From Spartobacteria bacterium UBA5019 (GTDB lineage Bacteria; Verrucomicrobiota; Verrucomicrobiia; Chthoniobacterales; Terrimicrobiaceae), in the NCBI GenBank assembly GCA_002396485.1, contig DGXZ01000087.1:6525-39932 (forward strand): 33,408 nucleotides of DNA, written 5' to 3'. Below, in pieces: positions 22,186-30,373 of the stretch (the stretch's first letter is position 1; the number at the start of each line of letters is the position of its first letter). The notes under the pieces are model-generated. The model made no database searches, was not told the origin of the DNA, and worked only from the letters and a program-made list of their open reading frames with translations. Position numbers and translations under genes: made by a program.

Positions 22186-23582
22186 GGCTTGCTGGGCAGT
22201 TTTTGAAAGCTGTCAGAGGGCTGGAGCTTGGTGACATCAGAGCTTGTTTTGGCGGAGCGAATGGTATCTCGGAAGTAATAGGCTGATGGTTTCAAGATGC
22301 GGTCGTAGGTTTGGGAATCCATCGTAGCGAGGCCGAACTTGGCCTGGTAGCCATAGTGCCACTCGTAGTTGTCGGCGAGGGACCAACTGAAGTATCCGCG
22401 CACATCGTAGCCATCGCGGATGGCGCGCCCGATGGCGGCGAGGTGGTTTTTCATATACCAAATGCGCTTCGAGTCGTTCAGTGTGGCGATGCCATTTTCT
22501 GTAATCATCATGGGCTTGCCGTAGCGATCGCCAACACGCCGGATTTCGTTGTAGAGACCATTCGGGCTGATGCGCCACCCCATCATGGTGTAGTTGTGTC
22601 CCCTCCTCCAAGCTTCGGAAATGAACGATGTCGGGCTGGCGACCTGGGAGTAGTAGTAATTGATGCCGATGATGTCGCAGACATCCCAGACGCGGTCGAG
22701 GTGGTCAATGTTTCCATGGATCATGGTGTTGTAAAAAAGCCCGCCTGGGTCGAGGAAGGAGCGATCCCACCATGGCAAGGCCTCCACGGAGACGACCTTA
22801 GCGGAAGGTTTCACCATTTTGATCCGCGCGGCGGCATCTCGGAACATGCCGGTGCTGGCATCAATCGCCTTCCAATAAGTGCCGAGGGCAAGCGTCATTG
22901 CTGGCGGCCACTGGCCGGCGATGTAAGCAGTAGTGATCTGGCCGTTCGGTTCATTCTGCGGAGCGAAGTAGTTCGTATAAGGCGCTAGGCGCGGGAGAAC
23001 CTTGTCGAGATACACGAGCCAACGCTCGCGGGCCTTCGGGTGAAGCCAGTTCGAGGTCTTGGGATTTTTTTGATCGTAGAGCCAATCCGGGAATGTGAAG
23101 TGCCAGAGGCAGACGACCGGCTCGATGTCGGCGGATTTCAGACGGCGCGCCATCTCGACATAGCGGTCCAGCGCCTCCTCGTTGAACTCGCCCATGCGCG
23201 GCTCGATACGCGCCCACTCGAGGCTGAACCGGTAATGGGTGACGCCTGTCTTTTTCAGAGCGGCGAGGTCTTTATCGAAGTGGCTCCAGGAATAAAGAGC
23301 GTTCCCCTTTTGAGGCGCGCCACCCTTCGAGACCATGATGTCCCAATCCGTGGAAAAATAGTTCGCATCGCCGGGTTTCACGGCTGGGTCCTCGTATTGG
23401 TAGCTGGCAGTGGAAATGCCCCAGGCGAACTTGGTTTTGTCGTGAGGGAGCGGGCGCGGAGGGCGCGGCATCGGTCCCCGCGAATCAGGGCCAAGGGGAT
23501 TGAAACTGCTGCAGGATGCCAAAAAAACCAGAAGCAAGCAGGGTAGGAAGCGACTAAAATAGCGCAAAAACAAGAAAGTCAT
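22182..23582 (-). CDS. Glycoside hydrolase family 1 enzyme, predicted lipoprotein
   Basis: A 466-residue retaining beta-glycosidase (beta-glucosidase-like). The barrel starts at FAWGISTASYQYE; acid/base Glu is in YFAPQNEPNG and the nucleophile Glu in MMITENGIA; HYRFSLEWARIEP, CLWHFTFPDWL and GYFSWSLADNYEWHYGY are further GH1 marks. Unusually for GH1, the N-terminus carries FLPCLLLVFLASCSSF with a lipobox at Cys24, so it should be exported and lipid-anchored, acting on oligosaccharides outside the cytoplasm. Substrate sugar cannot be assigned. It overlaps the coaD start by 3 bases. The pheA gene diverges from it, 104 bp away. Confidence 0.93.
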   Translation of the reverse strand: MTFLFLRYFSRFLPCLLLVFLASCSSFNPLGPDSRGPMPRPPRPLPHDKTKFAWGISTASYQYEDPAVKPGDANYFSTDWDIMVSKGGAPQKGNALYSWSHFDKDLAALKKTGVTHYRFSLEWARIEPRMGEFNEEALDRYVEMARRLKSADIEPVVCLWHFTFPDWLYDQKNPKTSNWLHPKARERWLVYLDKVLPRLAPYTNYFAPQNEPNGQITTAYIAGQWPPAMTLALGTYWKAIDASTGMFRDAAARIKMVKPSAKVVSVEALPWWDRSFLDPGGLFYNTMIHGNIDHLDRVWDVCDIIGINYYYSQVASPTSFISEAWRRGHNYTMMGWRISPNGLYNEIRRVGDRYGKPMMITENGIATLNDSKRIWYMKNHLAAIGRAIRDGYDVRGYFSWSLADNYEWHYGYQAKFGLATMDSQTYDRILKPSAYYFRDTIRSAKTSSDVTKLQPSDSFQKLPSKP

Positions 23583-23686
23583 GGCATGAGCTAAATCGGC
23601 CAGCGCTTCGGACGAAAGCCTTTTTTATCCCGAACAACCCGTCTTGGGTTTGCGCCGCAGGGGCGTTTTGTGATTGAATAGTGCAC

Positions 23687-24511
23687 ATGAGCCAAGTCGC
23701 CTATCTCGGACCCGAGGGAACCTTCTCGGGAATCCTCGCCCGCCAAAGATTCGGAAAAAAAGCCGACCTCATCGCGAGCGCGGCGATCGAGGGGGTTTTC
23801 GAGAGTGTTCTGAGCGGGTCCACTCCCCTCGGGCTTGTGCCGGTCGAGAATTCGTCTGGAGGCACAGTTTATGACACGATTGATCTGCTCATCCGTCATG
23901 CGGGGTCTATTTATATTGTGGAGGAGTTGGCCCTGGACATCCGCATCGCCCTGCTGGGTCGCAAGGGGACCCCAGTGAAGACGGTGTATTCCCATTTCAC
24001 CCAGATCAAGCACCACGCCGAGTGGCTGAAAATCCACCACCCCGAAGCGATCTTGGTGCAGGTGGCCAGCACGGCCACGGCATCCGAGCGGGCCGCCGCC
24101 GATCCCAAGGCCGCCGCCCTTGCCTCGCCAGGCGCGGCCAACATTTACAAACTCGACATCCTCGCCACGCCCTCGGACGGGCAAGAAGTCAATGTGACGA
24201 ACTTTTTCACCATCGCCCGCAAGCCAGGCAAAACGCCTGCCGCCGACCGCACGGCACTCGTTGCCACACTGCTGAACCAATGCGGCAGCCTGCACAAATT
24301 CCTCGGCCCGTTTGCGAGACAGAAAGTCACCCTGACGCGCATCGTCTCCCGCCCCGTGCCAGGCCAACCGCAGACCTATGTGTTCTACATTGAAGTCGAG
24401 GGCGCCGAAAGCGATCCCGGCGTGGCCCGTGCCTTGGAACTTGCCAAGCGCCAAGCCCAATCCATCTCGATTCTCGGCACCTTCCCACTGGGTCGCCGCT
24501 TCCGATCCTGA
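23687..24511 (+). CDS. pheA: Prephenate dehydratase with ACT domain
   Basis: Converts prephenate to phenylpyruvate for phenylalanine synthesis. The 274-residue monofunctional form has no chorismate mutase domain. The catalytic part starts YLGPEGTFSG, continues with LGLVPVENSSGGTVYDTIDLL and ends at VNVTNFFTIARK. The usual TRF motif reads Thr-Asn-Phe (171-173). The ACT part (about 190-270) has CGSLHKFLGPF and LTRIVSRPVPGQPQTYVFYIEVEG, where the phenylalanine-binding GALV and ESRP motifs are altered (GSLH, VSRP). So the fold is sure, but activity or feedback control may differ. ATG 23687 fits MSQVAYLGPEG; GTG 23681 is an alternative. Confidence 0.92.
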   Translation: MSQVAYLGPEGTFSGILARQRFGKKADLIASAAIEGVFESVLSGSTPLGLVPVENSSGGTVYDTIDLLIRHAGSIYIVEELALDIRIALLGRKGTPVKTVYSHFTQIKHHAEWLKIHHPEAILVQVASTATASERAAADPKAAALASPGAANIYKLDILATPSDGQEVNVTNFFTIARKPGKTPAADRTALVATLLNQCGSLHKFLGPFARQKVTLTRIVSRPVPGQPQTYVFYIEVEGAESDPGVARALELAKRQAQSISILGTFPLGRRFRS

Positions 24512-24513
24512 CT

Positions 24514-24537
24514 TGTCAAAAGCCGCCGCCTTTGACA
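24514..24537 (+). terminator. Hairpin after pheA, weak terminator candidate
   Basis: TGTCAAA (24514-24520) pairs with TTTGACA (24531-24537) around a 10-nt G+C-rich loop, just after the pheA stop. It is followed by GAAAAACG, not a T-run, so intrinsic termination is doubtful. It may instead affect mRNA stability between pheA and the TolB-like gene. Confidence 0.3.
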
Positions 24538-24553
24538 GAAAAACGCCATACTT

Positions 24554-25705
24554 ATGAAATACATCCGCACCCTCTCAACGATTCTCGCCCTCGTTCTCTG
24601 CGCCCCATCCATACAGGCTCAAGAAGAAGCCACTATTACAGTTAAGAAGAGCGACACCCTGAACATTTCGATCAAACCCTTCGCTGGCCCTGATGCAGCG
24701 ATTGCCGGCAAGGTGGTAGGCAATGACCTCGACCTCTCTGGCCTTTTCTCCATCGGAATCCCAGAGCGGGCCAACTTCGTCGTGAGTGCGACGGCATCCG
24801 GCGGCTCGCTCCAAGGTATTGTGACAGACAACCGGGGCAGCGTGGTTCTCCAGAAAACCTACTCGGCCAATACCCGCACGGCTGCCCACCAGTTTTCGGA
24901 TGATATCGTGGAGACGCTCACAGGCGGAAAAGGCATCGCCAACTCCAAGATCGTCTTCGTGAGCAACCGCAGCGGTGCAAAGGAAATCTACTCCGCAGAC
25001 TACGACGGCGCCAACCAACGACAGATCACGCAGGACAAAGCCATCAGCGTTGCTCCCGCCATCTCACCCGACGCCTCCAAACTCGCCTATACTGGCTACC
25101 AGAGTGGCTACGCGGACATCTACAGTGTCGACATCGCCTCAGGTTCGCGCTCGAAAATCCTCAACTTCCCAGGCACAAACTCTGGCGCCAGCTTTTCACC
25201 CGAGGGTGGCCGCATCGCCTGCACGTTGAGCAAAGACGGTAATCCCGAACTCTATATCGTGGCCGCGAACGGCAGCGGTGCACGGCGCCTCACCCGCACG
25301 CGCGCTGTCGAGTCCTCGCCATCCTGGTCGCCGGACGGCGGAGAGATCATTTACTCCTCCGATGAACGCGGAACTCCCCAGCTTTACCGCATCAGCGCCG
25401 CTGGCGGCATGGGACGCCTTGTTTCCACCGGATACGGCTACTGCACCGAGCCAAGCTGGTCGCCTGATGGCAAAAAAATCGCCTTCACGGTCCGCCAAGG
25501 CGGCTTCGCCATTGCAGTGATGGATCTCGCCACTGGCGCAGCACGCATCGTCGCAGAAGGCCAAGATCCCGCTTGGGGAGCCGACTCCCGCCATGTGATT
25601 TATAGCGATGGCTCTTCCATCATGCTCCTCGACACTCTCAAAGGCCGCCGCACTCCAGTTATTTCAGGCCTTGGCAAAGTCTCTGAGCCCTCCTGGTCGC
25701 GCTGA
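24554..25705 (+). CDS. TolB-like periplasmic beta-propeller protein
   Basis: A 383-residue exported protein. MKYIRTLSTILALVLCAPSIQAQ is a Sec signal peptide. Residues about 23-130 form an N-terminal alpha/beta domain like TolB D1 (ISIKPFAGPDA, VVGNDLDLSGLF), and from KIVFVSNRSGAKEIYSADYDG onward come PD40-type propeller repeats (SPDASKLAYTG, SPEGGRIACTL, SPDGGEIIYSS, SPDGKKIAFTV). In Gram-negative bacteria TolB works with Pal and TolQRA in outer-membrane constriction. None of these partners is in the window, so I call it TolB-like and do not use the gene symbol. It follows pheA by 42 bp. Confidence 0.88.
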   Translation: MKYIRTLSTILALVLCAPSIQAQEEATITVKKSDTLNISIKPFAGPDAAIAGKVVGNDLDLSGLFSIGIPERANFVVSATASGGSLQGIVTDNRGSVVLQKTYSANTRTAAHQFSDDIVETLTGGKGIANSKIVFVSNRSGAKEIYSADYDGANQRQITQDKAISVAPAISPDASKLAYTGYQSGYADIYSVDIASGSRSKILNFPGTNSGASFSPEGGRIACTLSKDGNPELYIVAANGSGARRLTRTRAVESSPSWSPDGGEIIYSSDERGTPQLYRISAAGGMGRLVSTGYGYCTEPSWSPDGKKIAFTVRQGGFAIAVMDLATGAARIVAEGQDPAWGADSRHVIYSDGSSIMLLDTLKGRRTPVISGLGKVSEPSWSR

Positions 25706-25737
25706 TCGCATTTAAAAGCAGACAGTCGAGCGGCGAC

Positions 25738-25754
25738 CACTGTTGCAAACAGTG
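25738..25754 (+). terminator. Hairpin after TolB-like gene, weak terminator candidate
   Basis: CACTGTT-GCA-AACAGTG is a perfect 7-bp stem with a 3-nt loop, 32 bp after the stop codon. The following bases AGATTTTG give only a short T-run, so it would be a weak intrinsic terminator before the ABC-F gene. Confidence 0.4.
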
Positions 25755-25821
25755 AGATTTTGAAAAATGCGTTGGACGGGATGGCTTCGCTTCGCCACTT
25801 TGTTTGGCTTTTCAAAACTGG

Positions 25822-27678
25822 ATGCTGACTCTTTCACAGGTGACAAAATCTTTTGGCGGGCGGGTTCTATTCGAGGACGCGGCGCTACAAGTGAACACGG
25901 GCGACCGTATCGGGCTCATCGGCCCTAATGGCGCGGGTAAATCGACACTCTTTTCGCTTCTTCTGCGAAATGACGAACCGGACGAGGGGCAAGTTACGCT
26001 TCAGCGGGGGACTCGCGTCGGCTTCCTACCACAGGAGACAGCGGCAGTGAGCGACGATACGGTGATGGAGTTGGCTGCAGGGCACGAGGCCGACGGCCGG
26101 GCCGAGGCCATGGCGAAGCGCATTTTAGCAGGCCTGGCATTTCGCGAGAGTGACTTTCACCGCCCACTGCGCGAGTTGAGCGGCGGATGGATCATGAGGG
26201 CGCACCTGGCTCGACTGCTTGTGGAGGAGCCGGATTTACTACTACTGGACGAACCCACCAACCATCTCGATCTGGAGACGCTTGGATGGTTCCAAAACCA
26301 TCTCGCGGGGTATCCGGGAGCGATTCTCACGATCTCGCACGACCGGGAATTCCTCAATCTCATCTGCCGGGGGATTGTCGAAATCCGGCACCGCAAACTC
26401 ATCCGCTACCAAGGAAACTATGACGCCTGCCTGGATCAGAAGAAAGCCCGTGAGGAACAGCAACTAGCCGCCTACCGCAACCAGCAAAAAGAAATCGCGC
26501 ACCTGGAGGATTTCATCAACCGCTTCCGCGCCAAGGCCAGCAAGGCCGCGCAGGCGCAGGACCGCATTAAGCAACTCGCCCGCATGGTTCGCATCGAAGC
26601 ACCAGAGTCCGACGAGCCGACAGTGAGTTTCCGTTTTCCACAGCCTCCCCGAGGCGGTCAGCGCGTGATCGCCCTCGAGGGCATACGCCAGGCCTATGGT
26701 GAGAAAGTGATCTACGAGGATTTAAATCTAGAGATCGAAAAAGGCCAACGCACCGTGCTGGTCGGACCGAACGGCGCAGGCAAGTCCACTTTACTCAAAA
26801 TACTCGGCGGCCAACTCGAACTCCAAGCCGGCACACGCACACCGGGGCATAACTGCGGCATCGGCTACTTCGCCCAACACCGAACCGAAGGGCTCAACAC
26901 CAAACGCTCGGTACTCGACGAGGTGCAATCCATCGCGCGCCCTGTCCCAGAGCAGGCTGCCCGCACCGTGCTGGGAGCGTTTTTGTTTCGCGGAGATGAT
27001 GTCTTCAAGCCAATCGGCGTTCTGAGCGGCGGGGAGAAAAGCCGGGTGGCACTGGTCAAGCTTCTGCTCGATCCCCCGAACTTCTTGCTCCTCGACGAGC
27101 CGACGACCCACCTCGACATGCCAAGTATCGATGCCCTCATCCGGGCACTCAAACCCTACGAGGGAACAATCTTTTTCGTCAGCCACGATGTGCATTTCAT
27201 TCGAGCCATCGCGACTTCAGTCATCCATGTGCAGGCTGGCAAACTCACGCAGTATGCGGGCGATTACGATTACTTCCGTGAGAAGTCCCGCGCCGGCGGC
27301 AACGTGAGGGCGGGCACAGTTGCGTCGCTGGGAAACTTTCAGCCCGAAACCACACCTTCAAAAACCTCCGACCAGCCGAAAATGGGGCTTAAGGAAATCA
27401 AGGCCCAACGCCGCGCCGAAGCGGAAGCCCGAAAAGCGGAAGCCGCCGAAAAGCGCGCCCGTGAACGGCGCGTGGCCGAGCTTGAGACCCAGATCCAGAC
27501 TCTTGAGGCACGCCAGCGTGAACTCACGGCGAAGATGGAGGACAAGGAGACCCATGACAGCCCCGCCCTCGCGATGCGAATAAACCGTGAACTCGCGGAT
27601 GTAGGAGACTCCTTGGAAAAAGCCAACTCCGAGTGGCTGGCCAGCGCGGGCGAGTGCGAGATTCAAGCGAGCGCTTAG
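25822..27678 (+). CDS. ABC-F family ATPase
   Basis: A 618-residue soluble protein with two ATP-binding cassettes and no membrane segments, the architecture of ABC-F ribosome-associated factors (Uup, EttA, antibiotic-resistance types). Cassette 1 has Walker A GPNGAGKS (34-41), signature LSGGW, Walker B LLLLDEPTNHLDL; cassette 2 has GPNGAGKS, LSGGEKSR and FLLLDEPTTHLDM. A charged linker (AYRNQQKEIAHLEDFINRF) lies between them, and the C-terminus is a long coiled coil rich in Ala, Glu and Arg, as in Uup. It probably rescues or tunes translating ribosomes; the subfamily is not clear. ATG 25822 starts the usual MLTLSQVTKSFGG; TTG 25804 would add six residues. Confidence 0.93.
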   Translation: MLTLSQVTKSFGGRVLFEDAALQVNTGDRIGLIGPNGAGKSTLFSLLLRNDEPDEGQVTLQRGTRVGFLPQETAAVSDDTVMELAAGHEADGRAEAMAKRILAGLAFRESDFHRPLRELSGGWIMRAHLARLLVEEPDLLLLDEPTNHLDLETLGWFQNHLAGYPGAILTISHDREFLNLICRGIVEIRHRKLIRYQGNYDACLDQKKAREEQQLAAYRNQQKEIAHLEDFINRFRAKASKAAQAQDRIKQLARMVRIEAPESDEPTVSFRFPQPPRGGQRVIALEGIRQAYGEKVIYEDLNLEIEKGQRTVLVGPNGAGKSTLLKILGGQLELQAGTRTPGHNCGIGYFAQHRTEGLNTKRSVLDEVQSIARPVPEQAARTVLGAFLFRGDDVFKPIGVLSGGEKSRVALVKLLLDPPNFLLLDEPTTHLDMPSIDALIRALKPYEGTIFFVSHDVHFIRAIATSVIHVQAGKLTQYAGDYDYFREKSRAGGNVRAGTVASLGNFQPETTPSKTSDQPKMGLKEIKAQRRAEAEARKAEAAEKRARERRVAELETQIQTLEARQRELTAKMEDKETHDSPALAMRINRELADVGDSLEKANSEWLASAGECEIQASA

Positions 27679-27684
27679 CAATTT

Positions 27685-27712
27685 CGACAACACCCGTACG
27701 GATGTCTTGTCG
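27685..27712 (+). promoter_or_regulatory. Imperfect hairpin between the ABC-F gene and zwf
   Basis: CGACAA (27685-27690) pairs with TTGTCG (27707-27712), with partial pairing inside. It follows the ABC-F stop by 7 bp and ends 32 bp before the zwf ATG, which has its own AGGAG site. No T-run follows. A role in termination or zwf control is only possible. Confidence 0.25.
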
Positions 27713-27744
27713 CGGGGCATGTCCTCCGATACGCAGGAGCTTGT

Positions 27745-29274
27745 ATGTCCACCAAACCTTTGACCGGCCATGAATGCCCTGGCGACCCCTGCACGATTGT
27801 CATCTTCGGAGCCTCGGGTGACCTCACCAAGCGCAAGCTACTGCCCGCACTCTACAATCTGAAAGCCCTCAAACTTCTGCCCGAGAACTTCGCCGTCATC
27901 GGTGTGGCCGTGAGCGACAGTAACGACGAGCTTTTTCGAACGCAGATCACCTCGGACATTCAACAATTTGCCACCCGTCCGGTCGATCAGGACGAGTGGG
28001 AAGACTTTTCCAAGCGCAGCTACTACATTTCCGGCGACTTCAACAATCCCGACACGTTTCAGCACCTGGGAGCGAAAATCAACGACGTCCAGAGAACGTG
28101 GAACCTGCCCGGCAATGTTCTTTTCTACCTCGCCATCGCACCGACCTTCTTCGGCAAGGTCGTGGAGCAACTTGGAAACGCCGGCCTCACCAAGGAGAAG
28201 CCGGATGCCTGGCGCCGAGTTATCATTGAAAAACCCTTCGGCCACGACCTGCAAAGCGCCCGCGACCTGAATGCAGACCTCACCAAGCACGTTGCCGAAT
28301 CGCAGATTTACCGCATCGACCACTACCTCGGCAAAGAAACAGTCCAGAACATCATGGTCTTCCGCTTCGGAAACAGCGTGTTCGAGCCGATCTGGAACCG
28401 CCGCTACATCGACTACGTGCAGATTACTGTCGCCGAGGAACTCGGCGTGGAACTGCGCGGAGGCTACTACGACCACTCCGGTGTGACACGCGACATGGTA
28501 CAAAACCATATTCTCTCCGTGCTCTCGCTCGTGGCAATGGAACCACCCACGTCGATCTCCGGCGACAGCGTGCGCAACGAAAAGGTAAAGGTCCTCGAAG
28601 CCATCCGCCCGATGGAACCCGAAGAAGTTCTGGCCAACACCGTCCGCGGCCAATACGGGGCCGGCATCATCGGCGGAAAAAACGTCCCGGGCTACCGCAC
28701 CGAGCCGGATGTGAATCCTCAGTCAAACACCGAGACGTTTGTCGCCATGAAACTCGAGGTGGACAACTGGCGCTGGGCCGACGTCCCATTCTTCATCCGC
28801 AGCGGCAAGCGCCTCGCCGCCCACACAACCCAGATCGTCATCGGTTTCAAGCGCACACCACTCCTTCTCTTTGGCAAAGGTTTAGAGGACAATATTATGC
28901 CGAACCGCCTGGTCATCCATGTGCAACCAGACGAGGGCATCACGATGGATATCCACGCCAAGCGCCCCGGCCCTGGGATTTCCATTGCCAATGTGCCGCT
29001 TGATTTCAGCTACCAGGAATTCGGAGAGGCGAATGCCGCCACCGGCTACGAAACGCTTCTCTACGATTGTATGATCGGCGACATGACTCTCTTCCACCGC
29101 TACGACAGCGTGGACGCGTCCTGGCGCATTGTGAATCCCATCCTGGATGTCTGGCAGGCCCTGCACCCGCGTGATTTTCCAAACTACGCAGCCGGAACAT
29201 GGGGCCCCGAGGCCTCGGATCGACTCATCGAGAAATCCGGCCACGCATGGCATCACTACCTTCTCAATAAGTAA
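27745..29274 (+). CDS. zwf: Glucose-6-phosphate dehydrogenase
   Basis: Oxidises glucose 6-phosphate to 6-phosphogluconolactone with NADP (or NAD), opening the oxidative pentose-phosphate and Entner-Doudoroff routes. The 509-residue length is normal. IFGASGDLTKRKLLPAL (20-36) is the nucleotide site, IEKPFGHDL (161-169) and RIDHYLGKETVQN (190-202) hold the substrate-binding and catalytic Lys/His residues. AGGAG lies 6 nt before ATG 27745, one of the few good ribosome sites in the window. Its TAA overlaps the glk ATG (TAATG), so glucose phosphorylation and oxidation are translated together. Confidence 0.97.
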   Translation: MSTKPLTGHECPGDPCTIVIFGASGDLTKRKLLPALYNLKALKLLPENFAVIGVAVSDSNDELFRTQITSDIQQFATRPVDQDEWEDFSKRSYYISGDFNNPDTFQHLGAKINDVQRTWNLPGNVLFYLAIAPTFFGKVVEQLGNAGLTKEKPDAWRRVIIEKPFGHDLQSARDLNADLTKHVAESQIYRIDHYLGKETVQNIMVFRFGNSVFEPIWNRRYIDYVQITVAEELGVELRGGYYDHSGVTRDMVQNHILSVLSLVAMEPPTSISGDSVRNEKVKVLEAIRPMEPEEVLANTVRGQYGAGIIGGKNVPGYRTEPDVNPQSNTETFVAMKLEVDNWRWADVPFFIRSGKRLAAHTTQIVIGFKRTPLLLFGKGLEDNIMPNRLVIHVQPDEGITMDIHAKRPGPGISIANVPLDFSYQEFGEANAATGYETLLYDCMIGDMTLFHRYDSVDASWRIVNPILDVWQALHPRDFPNYAAGTWGPEASDRLIEKSGHAWHHYLLNK

Positions 29275-30275
29275 TGCCGGCCCAGCAGCACCTCATCCTC
29301 GCTGGCGACATAGGAGGCACAAAAACCAACCTGGCTCTCTTCGGCGTCGCCGGAAACTCCCTAGCGCTCCTTCGCGAGCAGCGTTACCCGAGTGCCGGCT
29401 ATCTGGGCCTGAACGCCATGCTGCGCGAGTTTCTTGGAAATGACGCCCCACCCATGCTGGCGTCGGGCTTCGGAGTTCCAGGCGTCGTCAGCAATGGTCG
29501 CGCCAAACCCACCAACCTCACATGGGGAGTCGATGCCACCGAAATCTCCCAGGAATTCGGAATCCCTCATGTCGCCGTCCTGAACGACCTCGAAGCGAAT
29601 GCCCACGGCATTGCCCACTTGCAGGCCAGCGACTTCGCCATCGTTCAACAAGGCGCAGCCGGCTCCAAAGGCAACCGTTGCGTTGTCTCACCGGGCACGG
29701 GCCTCGGCCAAGCGGGACTTTACTGGGATGGACACAAGCACCATGTCTGGGCTTGTGAGGGCGGCCATGCCGACTTCGCTCCAAGGAACGAACTTGAGAT
29801 CGCGCTCCTTGAGTATCTCATCAAACAATTCGGCCACGTCAGCGCGGAGCGAGTCGCCTCGGGCCTTGGCATCGAAAACATCTACAAATTCCTCCGCGAA
29901 ACTGGTCGAGGAAAGGAACTCCCCGCCGTCGCAGAGGAAATGAAAAAGACCGACGCCGGCGTTGTTATTGCGAAGTATGCCAACTCGGGCGAATGCGCGA
30001 TGTGCGCCAAGACTCTCGACATCTTCGTAAGCTGTCTCGGAGCGGAAGCCTCAAACATGGCACTGAAAACCATGTCCACCGGAGGCGTCTTTCTCGGCGG
30101 AGGCATCCCGGCAAAACTGCCCAGCCACATCCAGAGCGTCGCCTTCCTCCACGCCTTCAATGACAAGGGCCGCCTCTCCTCCGTTATGGAAAACATGCCA
30201 GTACTCGTCATCCTGAACGACCAAGCCGCACTCCTGGGAGCAGCCTACCACGCCCTCGACAAGGCAACCCACTGA
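29274..30275 (+). CDS. glk: Glucokinase, ATP-dependent (Glk family)
   Basis: Phosphorylates glucose to glucose 6-phosphate. The 333-residue protein has the phosphate motif LAGDIGGTKTNLALF, substrate/catalytic segment VLNDLEANAHGI (Asp), VVSPGTGLGQAGLYW, and CEGGHADFAPRNELEIALLEYL, characteristic of bacterial Glk rather than ROK kinases; GGVFLGGGIPAKL is the adenosine motif. It is coupled to zwf through TAATG and should supply that enzyme's substrate. A second glucokinase of the polyphosphate type sits at 11,083. No terminator with a clear T-run is seen after it. Confidence 0.95.
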   Translation: MPAQQHLILAGDIGGTKTNLALFGVAGNSLALLREQRYPSAGYLGLNAMLREFLGNDAPPMLASGFGVPGVVSNGRAKPTNLTWGVDATEISQEFGIPHVAVLNDLEANAHGIAHLQASDFAIVQQGAAGSKGNRCVVSPGTGLGQAGLYWDGHKHHVWACEGGHADFAPRNELEIALLEYLIKQFGHVSAERVASGLGIENIYKFLRETGRGKELPAVAEEMKKTDAGVVIAKYANSGECAMCAKTLDIFVSCLGAEASNMALKTMSTGGVFLGGGIPAKLPSHIQSVAFLHAFNDKGRLSSVMENMPVLVILNDQAALLGAAYHALDKATH

Positions 30276-30373
30276 ACCTGCGCGGTGCCGGGATGAACCG
30301 CCAAGCTCCGCTTGAAGTTAAAGCCTGAATAGCTTTTGTAAGCCCTCTTCAGTTTTTTCGGGAGAGGTGCGGA

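Noticed and set aside
23591..24460. 289-codon minus-strand open frame opposite pheA
   Set aside because: Antisense shadow of pheA produced by its G+C-rich codons; no protein family recognised.
27838..28653. 271-codon minus-strand open frame opposite zwf
   Set aside because: Antisense shadow of a certain gene, with no signature of its own.
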